In this document: one piece after another, positions 17,211 to 27,156 of the stretch | How the letters are laid out: every line of letters starts with the position of its first letter | How positions within the stretch are numbered: the first letter of the stretch is position 1 | NCBI RefSeq assembly: GCF_000280055.1 | Contig: NZ_ALAB01000021.1 | Location: 62,001-126,000, forward strand | Direction: 5' to 3' | Length of the DNA stretch: 64,000 nt | Source of the DNA: Alishewanella aestuarii B11 | GTDB taxonomy: Bacteria > Pseudomonadota > Gammaproteobacteria > Enterobacterales > Alteromonadaceae | The notes under the pieces: model-generated | What the model saw: the letters and a program-made list of their open reading frames with translations, nothing else | Databases searched by the model: none | What the model was told of the DNA's origin: nothing | Made by a program: the position numbers and the translations under genes

Positions 17211-17239
17211 ATACTAATGCCAGCACATCAGCCTGTCAA
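17211..17239 (-). promoter_or_regulatory. Promoter of the tRNA-Asn array
   Basis: On the minus strand a perfect -35 TTGACA (17234-17239), a 17-bp spacer and -10 TAGTAT (17211-17216) are followed by the G+C-rich discriminator GCGCCCCG (17202-17209). Such discriminators are typical of stable-RNA promoters under stringent control. The first mature tRNA begins about 20 bp downstream. Confidence 0.85.
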
Positions 17240-17712
17240 CACTTTGACTGCGGGATTTTCAGCACAAAGGTTCACTTGCATAGAGTTTCGCCATTATGCT
17301 GCTTTTGACAGCATTCTTGGGCGCCAGAATGGTGTGATTTTCAGAAAAGACAACCGCTGCTACAGATAAATTTGTTGTGCAGCGCTCGCCGGTAAAGGGG
17401 TGGCAAAAGTTACTCACAGAAGCTGTGGATAACTCTGTGAGTTATCAGTTATCTGTTGCAGCCAAGCCTTGATTCTGCTGCGTTTGGCTGCGGTCAATAG
17501 CTTTGCGGCAAAAAATTATATCATTAAAAAACAATAATTTATTCTTTGCGGCTTCAGATTGGAGGTGGATGATTAGCTGATTGTTGGTTAAAGCGGCGAT
17601 TTGCCGCTATTGTGCACTTTTTTGCTTATTGTCGGTCGTAACGTTAATACGGGCATGGTGCTGGACGGCGAACTTAACTACAATAGAGCGCCCTTATCCC
17701 TCAGTGTATAAA
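17240..17712. other. Non-coding region between the tRNA array and the MATE gene
   Basis: No credible gene is seen on either strand. The region contains a 19-bp palindrome and a perfect DnaA box (17424-17446). A TACAAT box near 17680 could be the -10 of the MATE promoter, although no good -35 accompanies it. A 6-bp hairpin near 17590-17606 lacks a T-tract and is not called a terminator. Confidence 0.5.
17412..17446. promoter_or_regulatory. Palindrome GATAACTC-TGT-GAGTTATC overlapping a DnaA box
   Basis: Positions 17428-17446 form a perfect 8-bp inverted repeat with a 3-nt centre, operator-like in size. The left arm overlaps TGTGGATAA (17424-17432), a perfect inverse match to the DnaA box TTATCCACA. 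A second 9-bp inverted repeat (ACTCACAGA 17412-17420 with TCTGTGAGT 17434-17442) encloses the DnaA box. The function is unknown. Candidates are an operator, a DnaA titration site or a structured element. Confidence 0.5.
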
Positions 17713-19065
17713 ATGTCAGAAAGTCGGCTTCAATCTCAAAATCCGCTATTAACAGCTGCTATGTCGCCTTTGCTGCAACGCCTGACCTGGCCGGTACTGG
17801 GCGGTATGCTGACGATGATGAGCTTTAATCTGGTTGATACCTTTTTTATCAGCTTATTAGGTACCGCACAGCTGGCGGCGATCAGCTTTACCTTTCCTGT
17901 TACTTTTTTACTAATCAGCCTGGCAATAGGTTTAAGTATCGGTACTTCAGCCGTCATTGCGAAGGCGCTGGGAGCCGGTTTAGCTGATACGGCTAAAGAA
18001 GACAGTCTAGCTGCTTTATGGTTAGGTGCCGCGCTGGTTAGTGTGCTGGCGCTGATTATCGCCTTTTACCTGGAACCATTATTTAGTTTACTGGGCGCCA
18101 CTGACACGACGTTGCCGTTTATCCGGGAATATATGCTGATTTGGCTGGCAGGTTCAGTGCTGCTGGTTACGCCAATGATTGGTAATGCTATTTTGCGCGC
18201 AGCGGGCGAAACCAAGATCCCCAGCTTAGTGATGGCGAGTGGTGGTTTGGTCAATGCGGTGCTGGATCCCATCCTGATCTTCGGTTTAGGCCCGGTGCCA
18301 GCCATGGGTATGCAGGGGGCGGCACTGGCGACCGTGTTCTCCTGGTTAACGGGTTTTATTTTTATTATTTATTGGCTGGCAGTGAAAAGAGGTCTGCTTG
18401 ATCGTTTCTATTTGCCGCTATCGCTAGCACTGCCGATCTGGCGGCGCATCTTGCATATCGGTATGCCGGCCGCTGTGGCAAATATGCTGACGCCGATAGC
18501 TATGGCGATACTGATGGTAATCATTGCGTCCTATGGTCCGGAAGCGGTCGCTGCGCTGGGGGTTGGTATGCGGCTGGAAAGTATTGCCTGTCTGGTGGTG
18601 CTGGCGCTCTCGATGACCTTACCGCCGGTTGTCGGGCAAAACTTCGGTGCCGGCTTGTTGGGGCGGGTGCAACAAGCCTACTTTACCGCTTGCCACTTTG
18701 TTTTAAAGTGGCAAGCCGGCGTCTTCCTGTTACTGGCGCTGCTGGCTTATCCGATAGCGGCCTTGTTTACCCAGGATCAACAGGTTGCGACCTATATCCG
18801 CTATTTTATCTGGTCATTACCGCTAAGTTATGGCTTGCAGGGCGTAATCATCTTAACCAACTCCTCGTTCAACGCTTTACATTTGCCAGCGAAAGCAATG
18901 ATATTGAGTTTGGTACGGTTTTTTGTCTGTTATATTCCGCTAGCCTGGCTGGGAGCAAAAATCGCTGGGGTGCCAGGATTATTTATCGGCGCTATGGTTG
19001 GCAATTTACTGACCGCCAGTCTGGCCTATTATTGGTTTAAGCAGGTTATACAACGTTATCAGTAA
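17713..19065 (+). CDS. MATE family efflux transporter
   Basis: A 450-aa integral membrane protein with about twelve helices in two homologous halves. The N-terminal half has the typical [19 protein letters not shown] (about 26-44) and [19 protein letters not shown] regions. The second half repeats the pattern from about residue 250. Such proteins export cationic drugs or metabolites by Na+ or H+ antiport, but the substrate cannot be inferred. I chose the ATG at 17713. An earlier TTG at 17581 would add a cysteine-rich non-family segment. The ribosome-binding site is poor. uvrB starts only 8 bp after its stop, so the two may share a transcript. Confidence 0.88.
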   Translation: MSESRLQSQNPLLTAAMSPLLQRLTWPVLGGMLTMMSFNLVDTFFISLLGTAQLAAISFTFPVTFLLISLAIGLSIGTSAVIAKALGAGLADTAKEDSLAALWLGAALVSVLALIIAFYLEPLFSLLGATDTTLPFIREYMLIWLAGSVLLVTPMIGNAILRAAGETKIPSLVMASGGLVNAVLDPILIFGLGPVPAMGMQGAALATVFSWLTGFIFIIYWLAVKRGLLDRFYLPLSLALPIWRRILHIGMPAAVANMLTPIAMAILMVIIASYGPEAVAALGVGMRLESIACLVVLALSMTLPPVVGQNFGAGLLGRVQQAYFTACHFVLKWQAGVFLLLALLAYPIAALFTQDQQVATYIRYFIWSLPLSYGLQGVIILTNSSFNALHLPAKAMILSLVRFFVCYIPLAWLGAKIAGVPGLFIGAMVGNLLTASLAYYWFKQVIQRYQ

Positions 19066-19073
19066 GGAATTAT

Positions 19074-21089
19074 ATGTCGCGCGCTTTTGAACTTGTATCC
19101 GACTATCAACCGGCCGGCGATCAACCTGAAGCCATTCGTAAATTAGTCGAGGGTCTGGAAGACGGACTGGCGCATCAGACCCTGCTTGGGGTAACCGGCT
19201 CCGGTAAAACCTTTACTATGGCCAATGTGATTGCCAAAGTAGGGCGGCCGACGCTGATTATGGCGCATAACAAAACCCTGGCCGCGCAATTGTATGGCGA
19301 GATGAAGGCGTTTTTCCCGCACAATGCCGTCGAATACTTTGTTTCTTATTACGATTATTACCAACCTGAAGCCTACGTACCCTCGACAGATACCTTTATT
19401 GAAAAAGATGCCTCGATCAATGAGCATATTGAGCAGATGCGTTTATCCGCCACTAAAGCGCTGATGGAGCGCCGCGACGTAGTGATTATCGCATCGGTAT
19501 CCGCGATCTATGGTCTGGGTGATCCCCAGTCCTATATGCAAATGTTGTTGCATCTGAAGCAGGGCGATATCGTCGATCAGCGTTTTATCCTGCGTCGCCT
19601 GGCGGAGCTGCAATATACCCGTAATGATCTGGCCTTTGAACGCGCCACTTACCGCGTGCGTGGTGAAGTGATCGATATCTTTCCGGCGGAATCGGATGAT
19701 ATTGCGGTAAGGGTTGAGCTGTTCGATGAAGAAATTGAGCGAATTAGCTTATTTGATCCTTTAACCGGTGCTGTTGAGAAAATTGTCACCCGCTTTACGG
19801 TTTATCCAAAAACGCACTATGTCACGCCACGCGAAACCATTTTAGCGGCCGTCGAGCAAATTAAAGTCGATTTGGCTGCCCGGCGTCAGGAGCTGTTAGC
19901 CGCGAATAAATTGCTGGAAGAGCAGCGGATCGCGCAGCGCACGCAGTTTGATATCGAAATGATGGTCGAGCTGGGTTATTGCTCAGGTATTGAAAACTAT
20001 TCGCGCTATTTGTCGGGTCGTGATCCCGGCTCGCCACCGCCAACGCTGCTGGAATATTTCCCGGGTGATGGCCTGATGTTTATTGATGAGTCGCATGTCA
20101 CCATTTCACAAATTGGCGCCATGTATAAGGGCGACCGTTCGCGCAAAGAAAACCTGGTGAATTATGGTTTCCGGCTGCCTTCGGCTCTGGATAACCGGCC
20201 GCTGAAATTTGAAGAGTTTGAAATTATTGCACCGCAGCGGATCTATGTGTCGGCAACACCGGCGGCCTATGAGCTGGAACACTCGGCCGGTGAGGTGGTG
20301 GAGCAGGTGGTGCGGCCAACCGGCCTGGTCGATCCGGAGATTGAGATCCGGCCGGTGGCGACCCAGGTCGATGATTTGATGTCGGAAGCGATGCAACGGG
20401 CAGAACGAAATGAGCGGGTATTGGTCACCACCTTAACCAAAAAAATGGCCGAGGATTTAACTGAGTATCTGAGCGAACATCAGATCAAAGTACGTTACCT
20501 GCACTCAGATATTGATACCGTCGAACGGATGGAAATTATCCGGGATTTACGGCTGGGCGTGTTTGATGTGCTGGTGGGTATTAACCTGCTGCGGGAAGGC
20601 CTGGATATTCCGGAAGTGTCGCTGGTGGCCATTCTGGATGCCGATAAAGAAGGGTTCTTGCGCTCAGAACGCTCGTTAATTCAAACCATCGGTCGGGCGG
20701 CGCGTAACCTGAGTGGCCGCGCCATCCTGTATGCTGATCGCATCACCGACTCCATGCAGCGGGCGATTTCGGAAACGGAGCGGCGGCGGGCCAAACAGCA
20801 AGCCTTTAATGCCTTGCACGGTATTGCCCCGCAAGCGATTAAAAAGAAAGTGGCCGACGTGATGGATCTGGGGCAGGCACCTCAACCGATGGATCCGAAG
20901 CTAAGGCAGGTGGCGGAGCAAAGCCGGTTGCGGCAGGGCAAAACGCCGTATCAGTTACAGGCGGAAATTAAGCAACTGGAGCAAAAAATGCTGCAGCACG
21001 CCCGTGATCTGGAGTTTGAACAGGCAGCGGCGTTACGGGATCAGATCCACCAACTAAAGCTGTTATTGCTCGAATTACCGGCAGATTAA
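19074..21089 (+). CDS. uvrB: Excinuclease ABC subunit B
   Basis: The damage-verifying helicase of nucleotide excision repair. It is 671 aa (E. coli 673). Walker A GVTGSGKT is at 39-46, and the beta-hairpin region [12 protein letters not shown] lies near 92-103. Walker B is FIDESH, followed by the helicase C-terminal motifs and QTIGRAARN near 540. The C-terminal UVR motif (about 630-665) mediates UvrC contact. An AGGA ribosome-binding site precedes the ATG. I found no recognisable LexA box of the CTGT-N8-ACAG kind upstream of it or upstream of the MATE gene. Confidence 0.98.
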   Translation: MSRAFELVSDYQPAGDQPEAIRKLVEGLEDGLAHQTLLGVTGSGKTFTMANVIAKVGRPTLIMAHNKTLAAQLYGEMKAFFPHNAVEYFVSYYDYYQPEAYVPSTDTFIEKDASINEHIEQMRLSATKALMERRDVVIIASVSAIYGLGDPQSYMQMLLHLKQGDIVDQRFILRRLAELQYTRNDLAFERATYRVRGEVIDIFPAESDDIAVRVELFDEEIERISLFDPLTGAVEKIVTRFTVYPKTHYVTPRETILAAVEQIKVDLAARRQELLAANKLLEEQRIAQRTQFDIEMMVELGYCSGIENYSRYLSGRDPGSPPPTLLEYFPGDGLMFIDESHVTISQIGAMYKGDRSRKENLVNYGFRLPSALDNRPLKFEEFEIIAPQRIYVSATPAAYELEHSAGEVVEQVVRPTGLVDPEIEIRPVATQVDDLMSEAMQRAERNERVLVTTLTKKMAEDLTEYLSEHQIKVRYLHSDIDTVERMEIIRDLRLGVFDVLVGINLLREGLDIPEVSLVAILDADKEGFLRSERSLIQTIGRAARNLSGRAILYADRITDSMQRAISETERRRAKQQAFNALHGIAPQAIKKKVADVMDLGQAPQPMDPKLRQVAEQSRLRQGKTPYQLQAEIKQLEQKMLQHARDLEFEQAAALRDQIHQLKLLLLELPAD

Positions 21090-21209
21090 GGTGTGATTGC
21101 TTAAAGTCTAAACGTTTTCATAGGGTTATTCAGTTTTCATTAAGTTGCAACGCCTAAGATGCGCTCAGTTGCACGAAACCAACGGAAAACTGACTAAGTG
21201 AGGTCATCT

Positions 21210-21998
21210 ATGAAACGTACTTTAATCGCAACCGCCTTATCTTTGTGCTCTGCCGGCGTACTGGCCAATAGCTTCCAGCATCAGACTAATCTGGACTATC
21301 AGTGGGGCGATATCCTGAATGCCGACCTGCGCTCTTACAATTTGTCACACCAGTTCTATTTAAACCCGGTGCAGGCTGCGAATAATATGCCACTGGCAGA
21401 AGCTGGCTTTTTAAGCCGTAGCAGCAGCCTGCTGTTTGGCTACAGCTATAACCAGTTCGACTTTGGTAATCTGGGCAAAACCAGTTTAAGCGGTTGGAGT
21501 CTGGGTGGTGAATACCGTGATGTTAGCCATAACTTCTATGCCAGCTTATTATGGACTGAACTGAACAATAGCGATGATCGCGTGGGTCAGGCAAGTCTGG
21601 GTTATTACCTGGATCCAAGCTGGTTGCTAAAACTGGATGTAGAACACCTGCGCCCGGATGGCGATGGCAGTGTTACCCAGTACGGTGTGAGCACCAAAAA
21701 GTTAATGACGCTGGCACATGGCGATTTTATCAGTGTTGAAGCCAGCTATATGGATCAGGCCAATAGCTCACTGGGCCGTTTCGGTGTCGCGGGTGATTAC
21801 TATTTTGGTCGTAACCTGTCACTGGGACTGGCTTATGACTGGACCAGCAAGGGCGTATTTAATTCTGAATCTGACGCCTTTACGGTTCGCGGTCAGTGGT
21901 ATGCGATGCCAAATCTGGCGTTACGCGCTGGTGTAACCTTTGATAGCCTGGAAACCGGCGACGATCTGTACCATCTTGGTGCCAGCTTCCGCTTCTAA
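21210..21998 (+). CDS. Putative outer-membrane beta-barrel (porin-like) protein
   Basis: A 262-aa protein with a signal peptide (about 1-20, cleavage near VLANS). The rest is a series of alternating hydrophobic/aromatic strands (SLLFGYSYNQF, FYASLLWTEL, SLGLAYDWTS, YHLGASFRF), ending in Phe as outer-membrane barrels do. It resembles the putative-porin group annotated in Alteromonadales, but I cannot name the family with certainty. The start at 21210 has GAGG upstream. A GTG 12 bp earlier would spoil the signal peptide n-region. It ends at a strong terminator, so it is a single-gene unit. Confidence 0.75.
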   Translation: MKRTLIATALSLCSAGVLANSFQHQTNLDYQWGDILNADLRSYNLSHQFYLNPVQAANNMPLAEAGFLSRSSSLLFGYSYNQFDFGNLGKTSLSGWSLGGEYRDVSHNFYASLLWTELNNSDDRVGQASLGYYLDPSWLLKLDVEHLRPDGDGSVTQYGVSTKKLMTLAHGDFISVEASYMDQANSSLGRFGVAGDYYFGRNLSLGLAYDWTSKGVFNSESDAFTVRGQWYAMPNLALRAGVTFDSLETGDDLYHLGASFRF

Positions 21999-22024
21999 GC
22001 TGCTAAACCTTTGTTGCTGATATT

Positions 22025-22050
22025 AGGGGCCATGCTGGCCCCTTTTTTAT
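22025..22050 (+). terminator. Rho-independent terminator of the porin-like gene
   Basis: GGGGCCA (22026-22032) and TGGCCCC (22036-22042) form a 7-bp stem with a 3-nt loop, followed by six T residues. Confidence 0.9.
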
Positions 22051-22055
22051 ACCTG

Positions 22056-23333
22056 TTATACCGATAAGCCCCAATCATCGCGGGCTTGCCGCGCCAGGGT
22101 TTCCTGAAATTGCGGTGCTGCTATCGCGATCAGCGCTTTCGCCCGTTCAGTTAAACTGCGGCCACGCAACTGGGCGATACCGTACTCCGTCACGATATAG
22201 TTGACGTGGGCGCGGGTCGTCACCACACCAGCACCAGGAGTCAGCAAGGAGCTAATGCGGGAAACCTTGCCACCCGCAGCGGTAGCGGGCAGGGCAATAA
22301 TAGCGCGGCCACCTTCAGATAAACTGGCGCCGCGGACAAAATCCATCTGACCACCGACACCGGAATAGATCTTAGTACCGAGTGAATCGGCACAAACCTG
22401 ACCGCTAAGATCAACCTGCAGCGCACTGTTAATCGCCACCACTTGCGGATTCTGGCGGATCACTGCCGTATCGTTGGTGTATTCCACATCTAAAAACACG
22501 ACCTGTGGATTGTCATCGACAAAATCATACAAGGCTTGTGAGCCCATCGCGAAGGTGGTGACAATCTTACCGCGGTGCTTTTTTTTGTTTTGATTGGTAA
22601 TGACGCCTTTGGCAATCAGTGGCAGTACGCCATCGGAAAACATTTCGGTATGGATCCCCAAACGCTGGTGCGATCCGAGGCAGGCCAGAGTCGCATCCGG
22701 GATAGCACCGATGCCCATTTGCAAACAATCACCATCGCGGATCAGGCTGGCAACGTGCTGGCCAATTTGCCGGGTCACCGGATCCAATTCCGCCGGCAGA
22801 TGCAGCGGCATCGGTGCACTAAACTCGACATAGCGGTCAATTTGGCTTAGGTGAATAAAAGAATCGCCATGGGTACGCGGCATTTGCGGATTAACCCAGG
22901 CGATCACTTTTTTCGCCATTTGCAGCGCAGCACGGGTGGCTTCGACCGAAATACCAAGACTGCAATAGCCATGGTTATCTGGCGGCGAAACCTGGATCAG
23001 GGCCGCATCCAGCGGCTGTTCGCCACTGCGGAATAGTTTGGGAATTTCCGATAAAAAAATCGGTACATAGTCAGCCTGGCCGCACTGAATAGCGCTGCGG
23101 GTACTGCTACCAACAAAGAAACAGCGCTGACGCAGATGGCCCTGTAGCTCGGGCTGGCACAAGATTTCGCTATGTTCAGTATGTAGCTGTAGCAGAGTAA
23201 GGTTTTGGTAGCGTGGCGCCAGTTTCGCCAGGGCCTGTAATAAGAACCATGGCGTGGCGGCCATAGATTGACACCAGATTTGCTCATGATCGGCGAGGAT
23301 ACTTAAAGCCTGTTCGGCGGTTTCGCAGCGCAT
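22056..23333 (-). CDS. Acetyl-CoA hydrolase/transferase family protein
   Basis: A 425-aa cytoplasmic CoA-transferase-fold enzyme. Characteristic blocks are GIGAIPDA (about 208), HTEMFSDG (about 230, containing the catalytic Glu that forms the CoA thioester), YSGVGGQMDFVRGA (about 320) and YGIAQLRGRS near the C-terminus. The family includes acetyl-CoA hydrolase, succinyl-CoA:acetate and 4-hydroxybutyrate CoA-transferases. Which acyl groups are used here is not decidable from sequence. It lies downstream of the EF-G gene, but a strong terminator separates them. It ends 6 bp from the end of the converging porin terminator. Confidence 0.88.
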   Translation of the reverse strand: MRCETAEQALSILADHEQIWCQSMAATPWFLLQALAKLAPRYQNLTLLQLHTEHSEILCQPELQGHLRQRCFFVGSSTRSAIQCGQADYVPIFLSEIPKLFRSGEQPLDAALIQVSPPDNHGYCSLGISVEATRAALQMAKKVIAWVNPQMPRTHGDSFIHLSQIDRYVEFSAPMPLHLPAELDPVTRQIGQHVASLIRDGDCLQMGIGAIPDATLACLGSHQRLGIHTEMFSDGVLPLIAKGVITNQNKKKHRGKIVTTFAMGSQALYDFVDDNPQVVFLDVEYTNDTAVIRQNPQVVAINSALQVDLSGQVCADSLGTKIYSGVGGQMDFVRGASLSEGGRAIIALPATAAGGKVSRISSLLTPGAGVVTTRAHVNYIVTEYGIAQLRGRSLTERAKALIAIAAPQFQETLARQARDDWGLSV

Positions 23334-23413
23334 AGGGTCTCCACTGAGCGGTAAAGCCCCAGTTTAGCTGTTTTTGCGCGGCGCAAAGCTGATAACGATC
23401 AAGTCGCAGCCAT

Positions 23414-23439
23414 AAAAAAGCCCCGCACGGGGCGGGGCT
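23414..23439 (-). terminator. Rho-independent terminator of the EF-G gene
   Basis: On the minus strand AGCCCCGC and GCGGGGCT form an 8-bp G+C-rich stem with a 5-nt loop, followed by six T residues. It is 18 bp past the EF-G stop. Confidence 0.92.
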
Positions 23440-23456
23440 GTTTCGAAAAGCGACAA

Positions 23457-25544
23457 TTACTTGTTAGCTTTCTTTTCTTTTTCTTTGGCGATAACCACTT
23501 CAGCCACGTTGTTTGGACATGGTGAGTAGTGATCGAATTCCATTGAGAACTGACCACGACCAGAAGTCATAGTACGCAGGTGGCTGATATAACCGAACAT
23601 CTCGGCCAGTGGTACGTGCGCTTTAACGCGAACGCCCATAGCGCCTGATTCCTGGCCTAAGATCATACCACGACGACGGTTCAGGTCACCGATCACGTCA
23701 CCGATGTTGTCTTCTGGTGTGAAAACGTCGACTTTCATGATTGGCTCTAACAGCTGTGGACCTGCTTTCGGCATAGACTGACGGAAAGCGCCTTTAGCAG
23801 CGATTTCGAACGCGATAGCTGATGAGTCAACAGCGTGGAAACCACCGTCGAACAGCTCAACTTCAACGTCCAGTACCGGGAAGCCTGCCAGAGGACCAGT
23901 AGCCATCATTTCTTTAAAGCCTTTCTCGATAGCCGGGAAGAATTCCTTCGGAACGCTACCGCCCACTACGGTTGACTTAAAGGTGTAACCGGTATTCACT
24001 TCGCCCGGACGGATGCGGTAGTCGATCTTACCGTACTGACCAGAACCACCAGACTGCTTCTTGTGCGTGTAGCTGTCTTCGATTTCACGGGTAATGGTTT
24101 CACGGTAAGCAACCTGTGGTTGACCCACAATCAGCTCAACGCCATAAGTCCGCTTCAGGATGTCAATCTTGATATCCAGGTGCAGTTCACCCATACCTTT
24201 CAGGATGGTTTCGCCAGAATCCTGGTCAGTTTCAACGCGGAAAGTTGGATCTTCAGATACCAGACGGCCGATAGCCACGCCCATCTTCTCGATAGCGCCT
24301 TTATCTTTTGGCTGTACTGCGATAGAGATTACCGGCTCTGGGAATACCATTGGTTCCAGCGTACAAGGGTGTTTCACGTCACACAGGGTGTGACCGGTTT
24401 GCACGTTTTTCAGACCGATCAGCGCGATGATGTCACCGGCTTGAGCCGTGGTTAAGTCGGTACGGTCGTTAGCATGCATTTCTACCATCCGGCCAACGCG
24501 CTCGGTTTTACCGGTGAACGAGTTCAGAATGGTATCGCCTTTGTTCAGTACGCCTGAGTAGATACGGATAAAGGTCAGGGCGCCGAAACGGTCGTCCATG
24601 ATTTTGAACGCTAAAGCACGGAATGGCTCGTCAGCAGAAACGATAGCGTACTGGCCAGTTTCGTTACCTTCTTCGTCAGTCAGTGGCTGTGGATTAACTT
24701 CAGTTGGCGCTGGCAGATATTCAACTACGCCATCCAGCACCAGTTGCATACCTTTGTTTTTGAAGGCTGAACCACAGAAGGTTGGGAAGAATGCCAGATC
24801 ACGGGTACCTTTACGGATACAACGCTTAACGTCTTCAATTGAAGGTTCTTCACCTTCCATATAAGCCATCAGCAGTTCGTCGTCCATTTCCAGCGCGGTT
24901 TCGATCAGCTGTTGACGGTACATTTCAACGTCATCAGCCATATCAGCAGGCACGTCGGTTACAGTGTAGTTTTCAGGGATACCTGAATCATCCCACACGT
25001 AAGCTTGCTTGGTTAACAGGTCAACCACACCTTTGAAAGTTTCTTCACGACCGATTGGTAACACCATGATAAGTGGGTTAGCACCCAGTACTTTTTTAAC
25101 CTGTTCAGTTACACGGATAAAGTCAGCACCGATGCGGTCTAATTTATTAACGAAAATCAGACGAGATACTTTAGCGTCGTTCGCGTAGCGCCAGTTGGTT
25201 TCTGATTGTGGTTCTACACCACCAGAGCCACAGAATACGCCGATACCGCCGTCCAGAACTTTCAGTGAACGGTATACTTCTACGGTGAAGTCAACGTGAC
25301 CCGGGGTATCGATAACGTTGAAACGGTGACCTTTCCAGTAACAGCTTACAGCCGCTGACTGGATAGTGATACCGCGCTCAGCTTCCTGTTCCATAAAGTC
25401 GGTAGTCGACTCACCTTCGTGAACTTCGCCCAGCTTATGGATTTTACCGGTTAATTTCAGGATCCGCTCAGTGGTAGTGGTTTTACCGGCATCAACGTGC
25501 GCGAAGATACCAATGTTTCTATATAAGGATAAATCTGCTGACAT
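23457..25544 (-). CDS. fusA: Elongation factor G, stand-alone copy
   Basis: A 695-aa translational GTPase that drives ribosome translocation or recycling. The G1 loop [13 protein letters not shown] begins at residue 15. G2 includes RGITI, G3 is DTPGHVDF, and G4 [10 protein letters not shown] is canonical. Domains II to V are complete, ending in a Lys-rich tail. It is not in a str operon (no rpsL, rpsG or tuf nearby). It therefore probably represents the second EF-G (fusA2) carried by Vibrio, Shewanella and Pseudomonas relatives beside the main gene. That is inference, because the rest of the genome is not visible. It has its own promoter region and terminator. Confidence 0.93.
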   Translation of the reverse strand: MSADLSLYRNIGIFAHVDAGKTTTTERILKLTGKIHKLGEVHEGESTTDFMEQEAERGITIQSAAVSCYWKGHRFNVIDTPGHVDFTVEVYRSLKVLDGGIGVFCGSGGVEPQSETNWRYANDAKVSRLIFVNKLDRIGADFIRVTEQVKKVLGANPLIMVLPIGREETFKGVVDLLTKQAYVWDDSGIPENYTVTDVPADMADDVEMYRQQLIETALEMDDELLMAYMEGEEPSIEDVKRCIRKGTRDLAFFPTFCGSAFKNKGMQLVLDGVVEYLPAPTEVNPQPLTDEEGNETGQYAIVSADEPFRALAFKIMDDRFGALTFIRIYSGVLNKGDTILNSFTGKTERVGRMVEMHANDRTDLTTAQAGDIIALIGLKNVQTGHTLCDVKHPCTLEPMVFPEPVISIAVQPKDKGAIEKMGVAIGRLVSEDPTFRVETDQDSGETILKGMGELHLDIKIDILKRTYGVELIVGQPQVAYRETITREIEDSYTHKKQSGGSGQYGKIDYRIRPGEVNTGYTFKSTVVGGSVPKEFFPAIEKGFKEMMATGPLAGFPVLDVEVELFDGGFHAVDSSAIAFEIAAKGAFRQSMPKAGPQLLEPIMKVDVFTPEDNIGDVIGDLNRRRGMILGQESGAMGVRVKAHVPLAEMFGYISHLRTMTSGRGQFSMEFDHYSPCPNNVAEVVIAKEKEKKANK

Positions 25545-25592
25545 AGTAGTCTCTATAAGCTAGGGTTTGAAAATTAGGGCGACAATATACAG

Positions 25593-25623
25593 GATTTTTT
25601 TTCAGTTTGCCCGAAAAAAAATC
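25593..25623. repeat. A/T-tract inverted repeat upstream of the EF-G gene
   Basis: GATTTTTTTTC (25593-25603) and GAAAAAAAATC (25613-25623) are perfect 11-bp inverted copies around a 9-nt centre. The element lies about 50 bp upstream of the EF-G start, close to a TATATT -10-like box. Phased A/T tracts of this sort bend DNA. A hairpin with a T-tract acting as the rimO terminator is another possibility. Confidence 0.5.
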
Positions 25624-25674
25624 AGTGAAATTTGTTAAATTTCTATGTAACTGTCAATTCTTCGGCACGCTGTG

Positions 25675-27072
25675 TTATTCGACCAGCGTTGCCCATAAAT
25701 CATATTCATCCGCATGTTCTACCACCGCCTGCACCAGTTGACCTGGTTTTAGGCTGGTTTCACCATTCAGATACACCGCACCATCAATCTCCGGCGCATC
25801 AGCAAAACTACGGCCAATTGCGCCTTCGTCGTCCACTTCGTCAATTAGCACACTGATGGTGCGGCCGACTTTAGCTTGCAAGCGCTCAGCACTAATCGCT
25901 TGCTGTAGCTGCATAAAACGATGGTAACGCTCTTCTTTTACATCCTCTGGCACCGGATCCGGCAGCTCGTTGGCTTTGGCACCGTCGACCGGGCTATACT
26001 TAAAGCAGCCAACCCGATCCAACTGCGCTTCTTGCAGCCAATCCAGTAACAGCTGGAAATCTTCTTCGGTTTCACCCGGGAAGCCGACAATAAAGGTGGA
26101 ACGGATAGTCAGATCCGGGCAAATTTGCCGCCATTTCTTGATCCGCTCCAGTACCTTTTCCGCCTGTCCCGGCCGTTTCATCAATTTTAAAATCCGTGGG
26201 CTGGCGTGCTGGAACGGGATATCCAGATAGGGTAATACTTTACCTTGCGCCATCAGAGGAATAATGTCATCGACATGCGGATAGGGATACACATAATGCA
26301 GCCGCACCCAAATGCCCATTTCGCCCAGTGCTTCGCACAGCGATTGCATTGAGGTTTTTACCGGCTGACCATTCCAAAAGCCCGTGCGGTGTTTCACATC
26401 AACGCCATAGGCACTGGTATCTTGCGAGATAATCAACAGTTCTTTTACGCCGGCGTTTTTCAGGCGCTGCGCTTCATCCAGCACTTCACCAATCGGCCGG
26501 CTGACCAAATCACCACGCATTGACGGAATAATGCAAAAAGTACAGCGGTGATTACAGCCTTCAGAAATTTTTAAATACGCATAATGCTTCGGCGTCAGTT
26601 TTACACCGTGGTCCGGCACCAGCATGGTAAAGGGATCATATTTCGGCTTCGGTACAAACTCATGCACCTGTTTTAACACATTCTCATAACTGTGCGGGCC
26701 GGTAATCCCCAGCACATTAGGGTGCACTTCACGAATTTCATCTTCCCGGGCGCCTAAACAGCCGGTGACAATAACCTTGCCATTTTCCGCCAGCGCTTCG
26801 CCGATGGTGTCTAAGGATTCCTGCACCGCAGAGTCAATAAAACCGCAGGTGTTCACGATCACCAGCTCGGCGTCGTCGTAGCTTGGAACGATATTATAGC
26901 CTTCAGCTTTAAGTTGGGTCAGGATCCGTTCTGAGTCGACCAGGTTTTTCGGGCAACCGAGCGAAACAAAGCCTATTTTGCTGCCAGTACCATTGCTGTC
27001 TCGGGCGGCTAAGGTTTTGGCCGGGGTATCCAGGGTTGTGGTCTGGCTGGGATCGAATGTCTGAACGCTCAT
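25675..27072 (-). CDS. rimO: Ribosomal protein S12 methylthiotransferase RimO
   Basis: A radical-SAM enzyme that adds a methylthio group to Asp88 of ribosomal protein S12. The 465-aa protein has the N-terminal UPF0004 domain with cluster cysteines in [23 protein letters not shown] and VTGCLG. The radical-SAM motif CNHRCTFC lies near residue 175, and a C-terminal TRAM domain follows. The start at 27072 is chosen because AGG lies 6 nt upstream. An ATG at 27111 overlaps a TATAAT -10 box and so probably lies at the promoter. Compared with E. coli RimO (441 aa) there is an extra polar N-terminal stretch of about 25 residues. Confidence 0.95.
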   Translation of the reverse strand: MSVQTFDPSQTTTLDTPAKTLAARDSNGTGSKIGFVSLGCPKNLVDSERILTQLKAEGYNIVPSYDDAELVIVNTCGFIDSAVQESLDTIGEALAENGKVIVTGCLGAREDEIREVHPNVLGITGPHSYENVLKQVHEFVPKPKYDPFTMLVPDHGVKLTPKHYAYLKISEGCNHRCTFCIIPSMRGDLVSRPIGEVLDEAQRLKNAGVKELLIISQDTSAYGVDVKHRTGFWNGQPVKTSMQSLCEALGEMGIWVRLHYVYPYPHVDDIIPLMAQGKVLPYLDIPFQHASPRILKLMKRPGQAEKVLERIKKWRQICPDLTIRSTFIVGFPGETEEDFQLLLDWLQEAQLDRVGCFKYSPVDGAKANELPDPVPEDVKEERYHRFMQLQQAISAERLQAKVGRTISVLIDEVDDEGAIGRSFADAPEIDGAVYLNGETSLKPGQLVQAVVEHADEYDLWATLVE

Positions 27073-27109
27073 AGTTGCCTGTGCAGGGTAAAGGAAAAAC
27101 CGGGCGCGC

Positions 27110-27115
27110 ATTATA
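27110..27115 (-). promoter_or_regulatory. -10 box for rimO
   Basis: A perfect TATAAT on the minus strand lies 37 bp before the chosen rimO start. The matching -35 (CTGTAT at 17 bp spacing) is weak. Confidence 0.45.
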
Positions 27116-27156
27116 CCTAAAGCGCGCTAAAGATACAGAGAGTATTGTTTAAAAAG

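Noticed and set aside
17400-17450. Chromosomal replication origin
   Set aside because: There is one perfect DnaA box, but no cluster of boxes, no A+T-rich unwinding region of the right kind and no dnaA, dnaN, gidA or mioC genes nearby.
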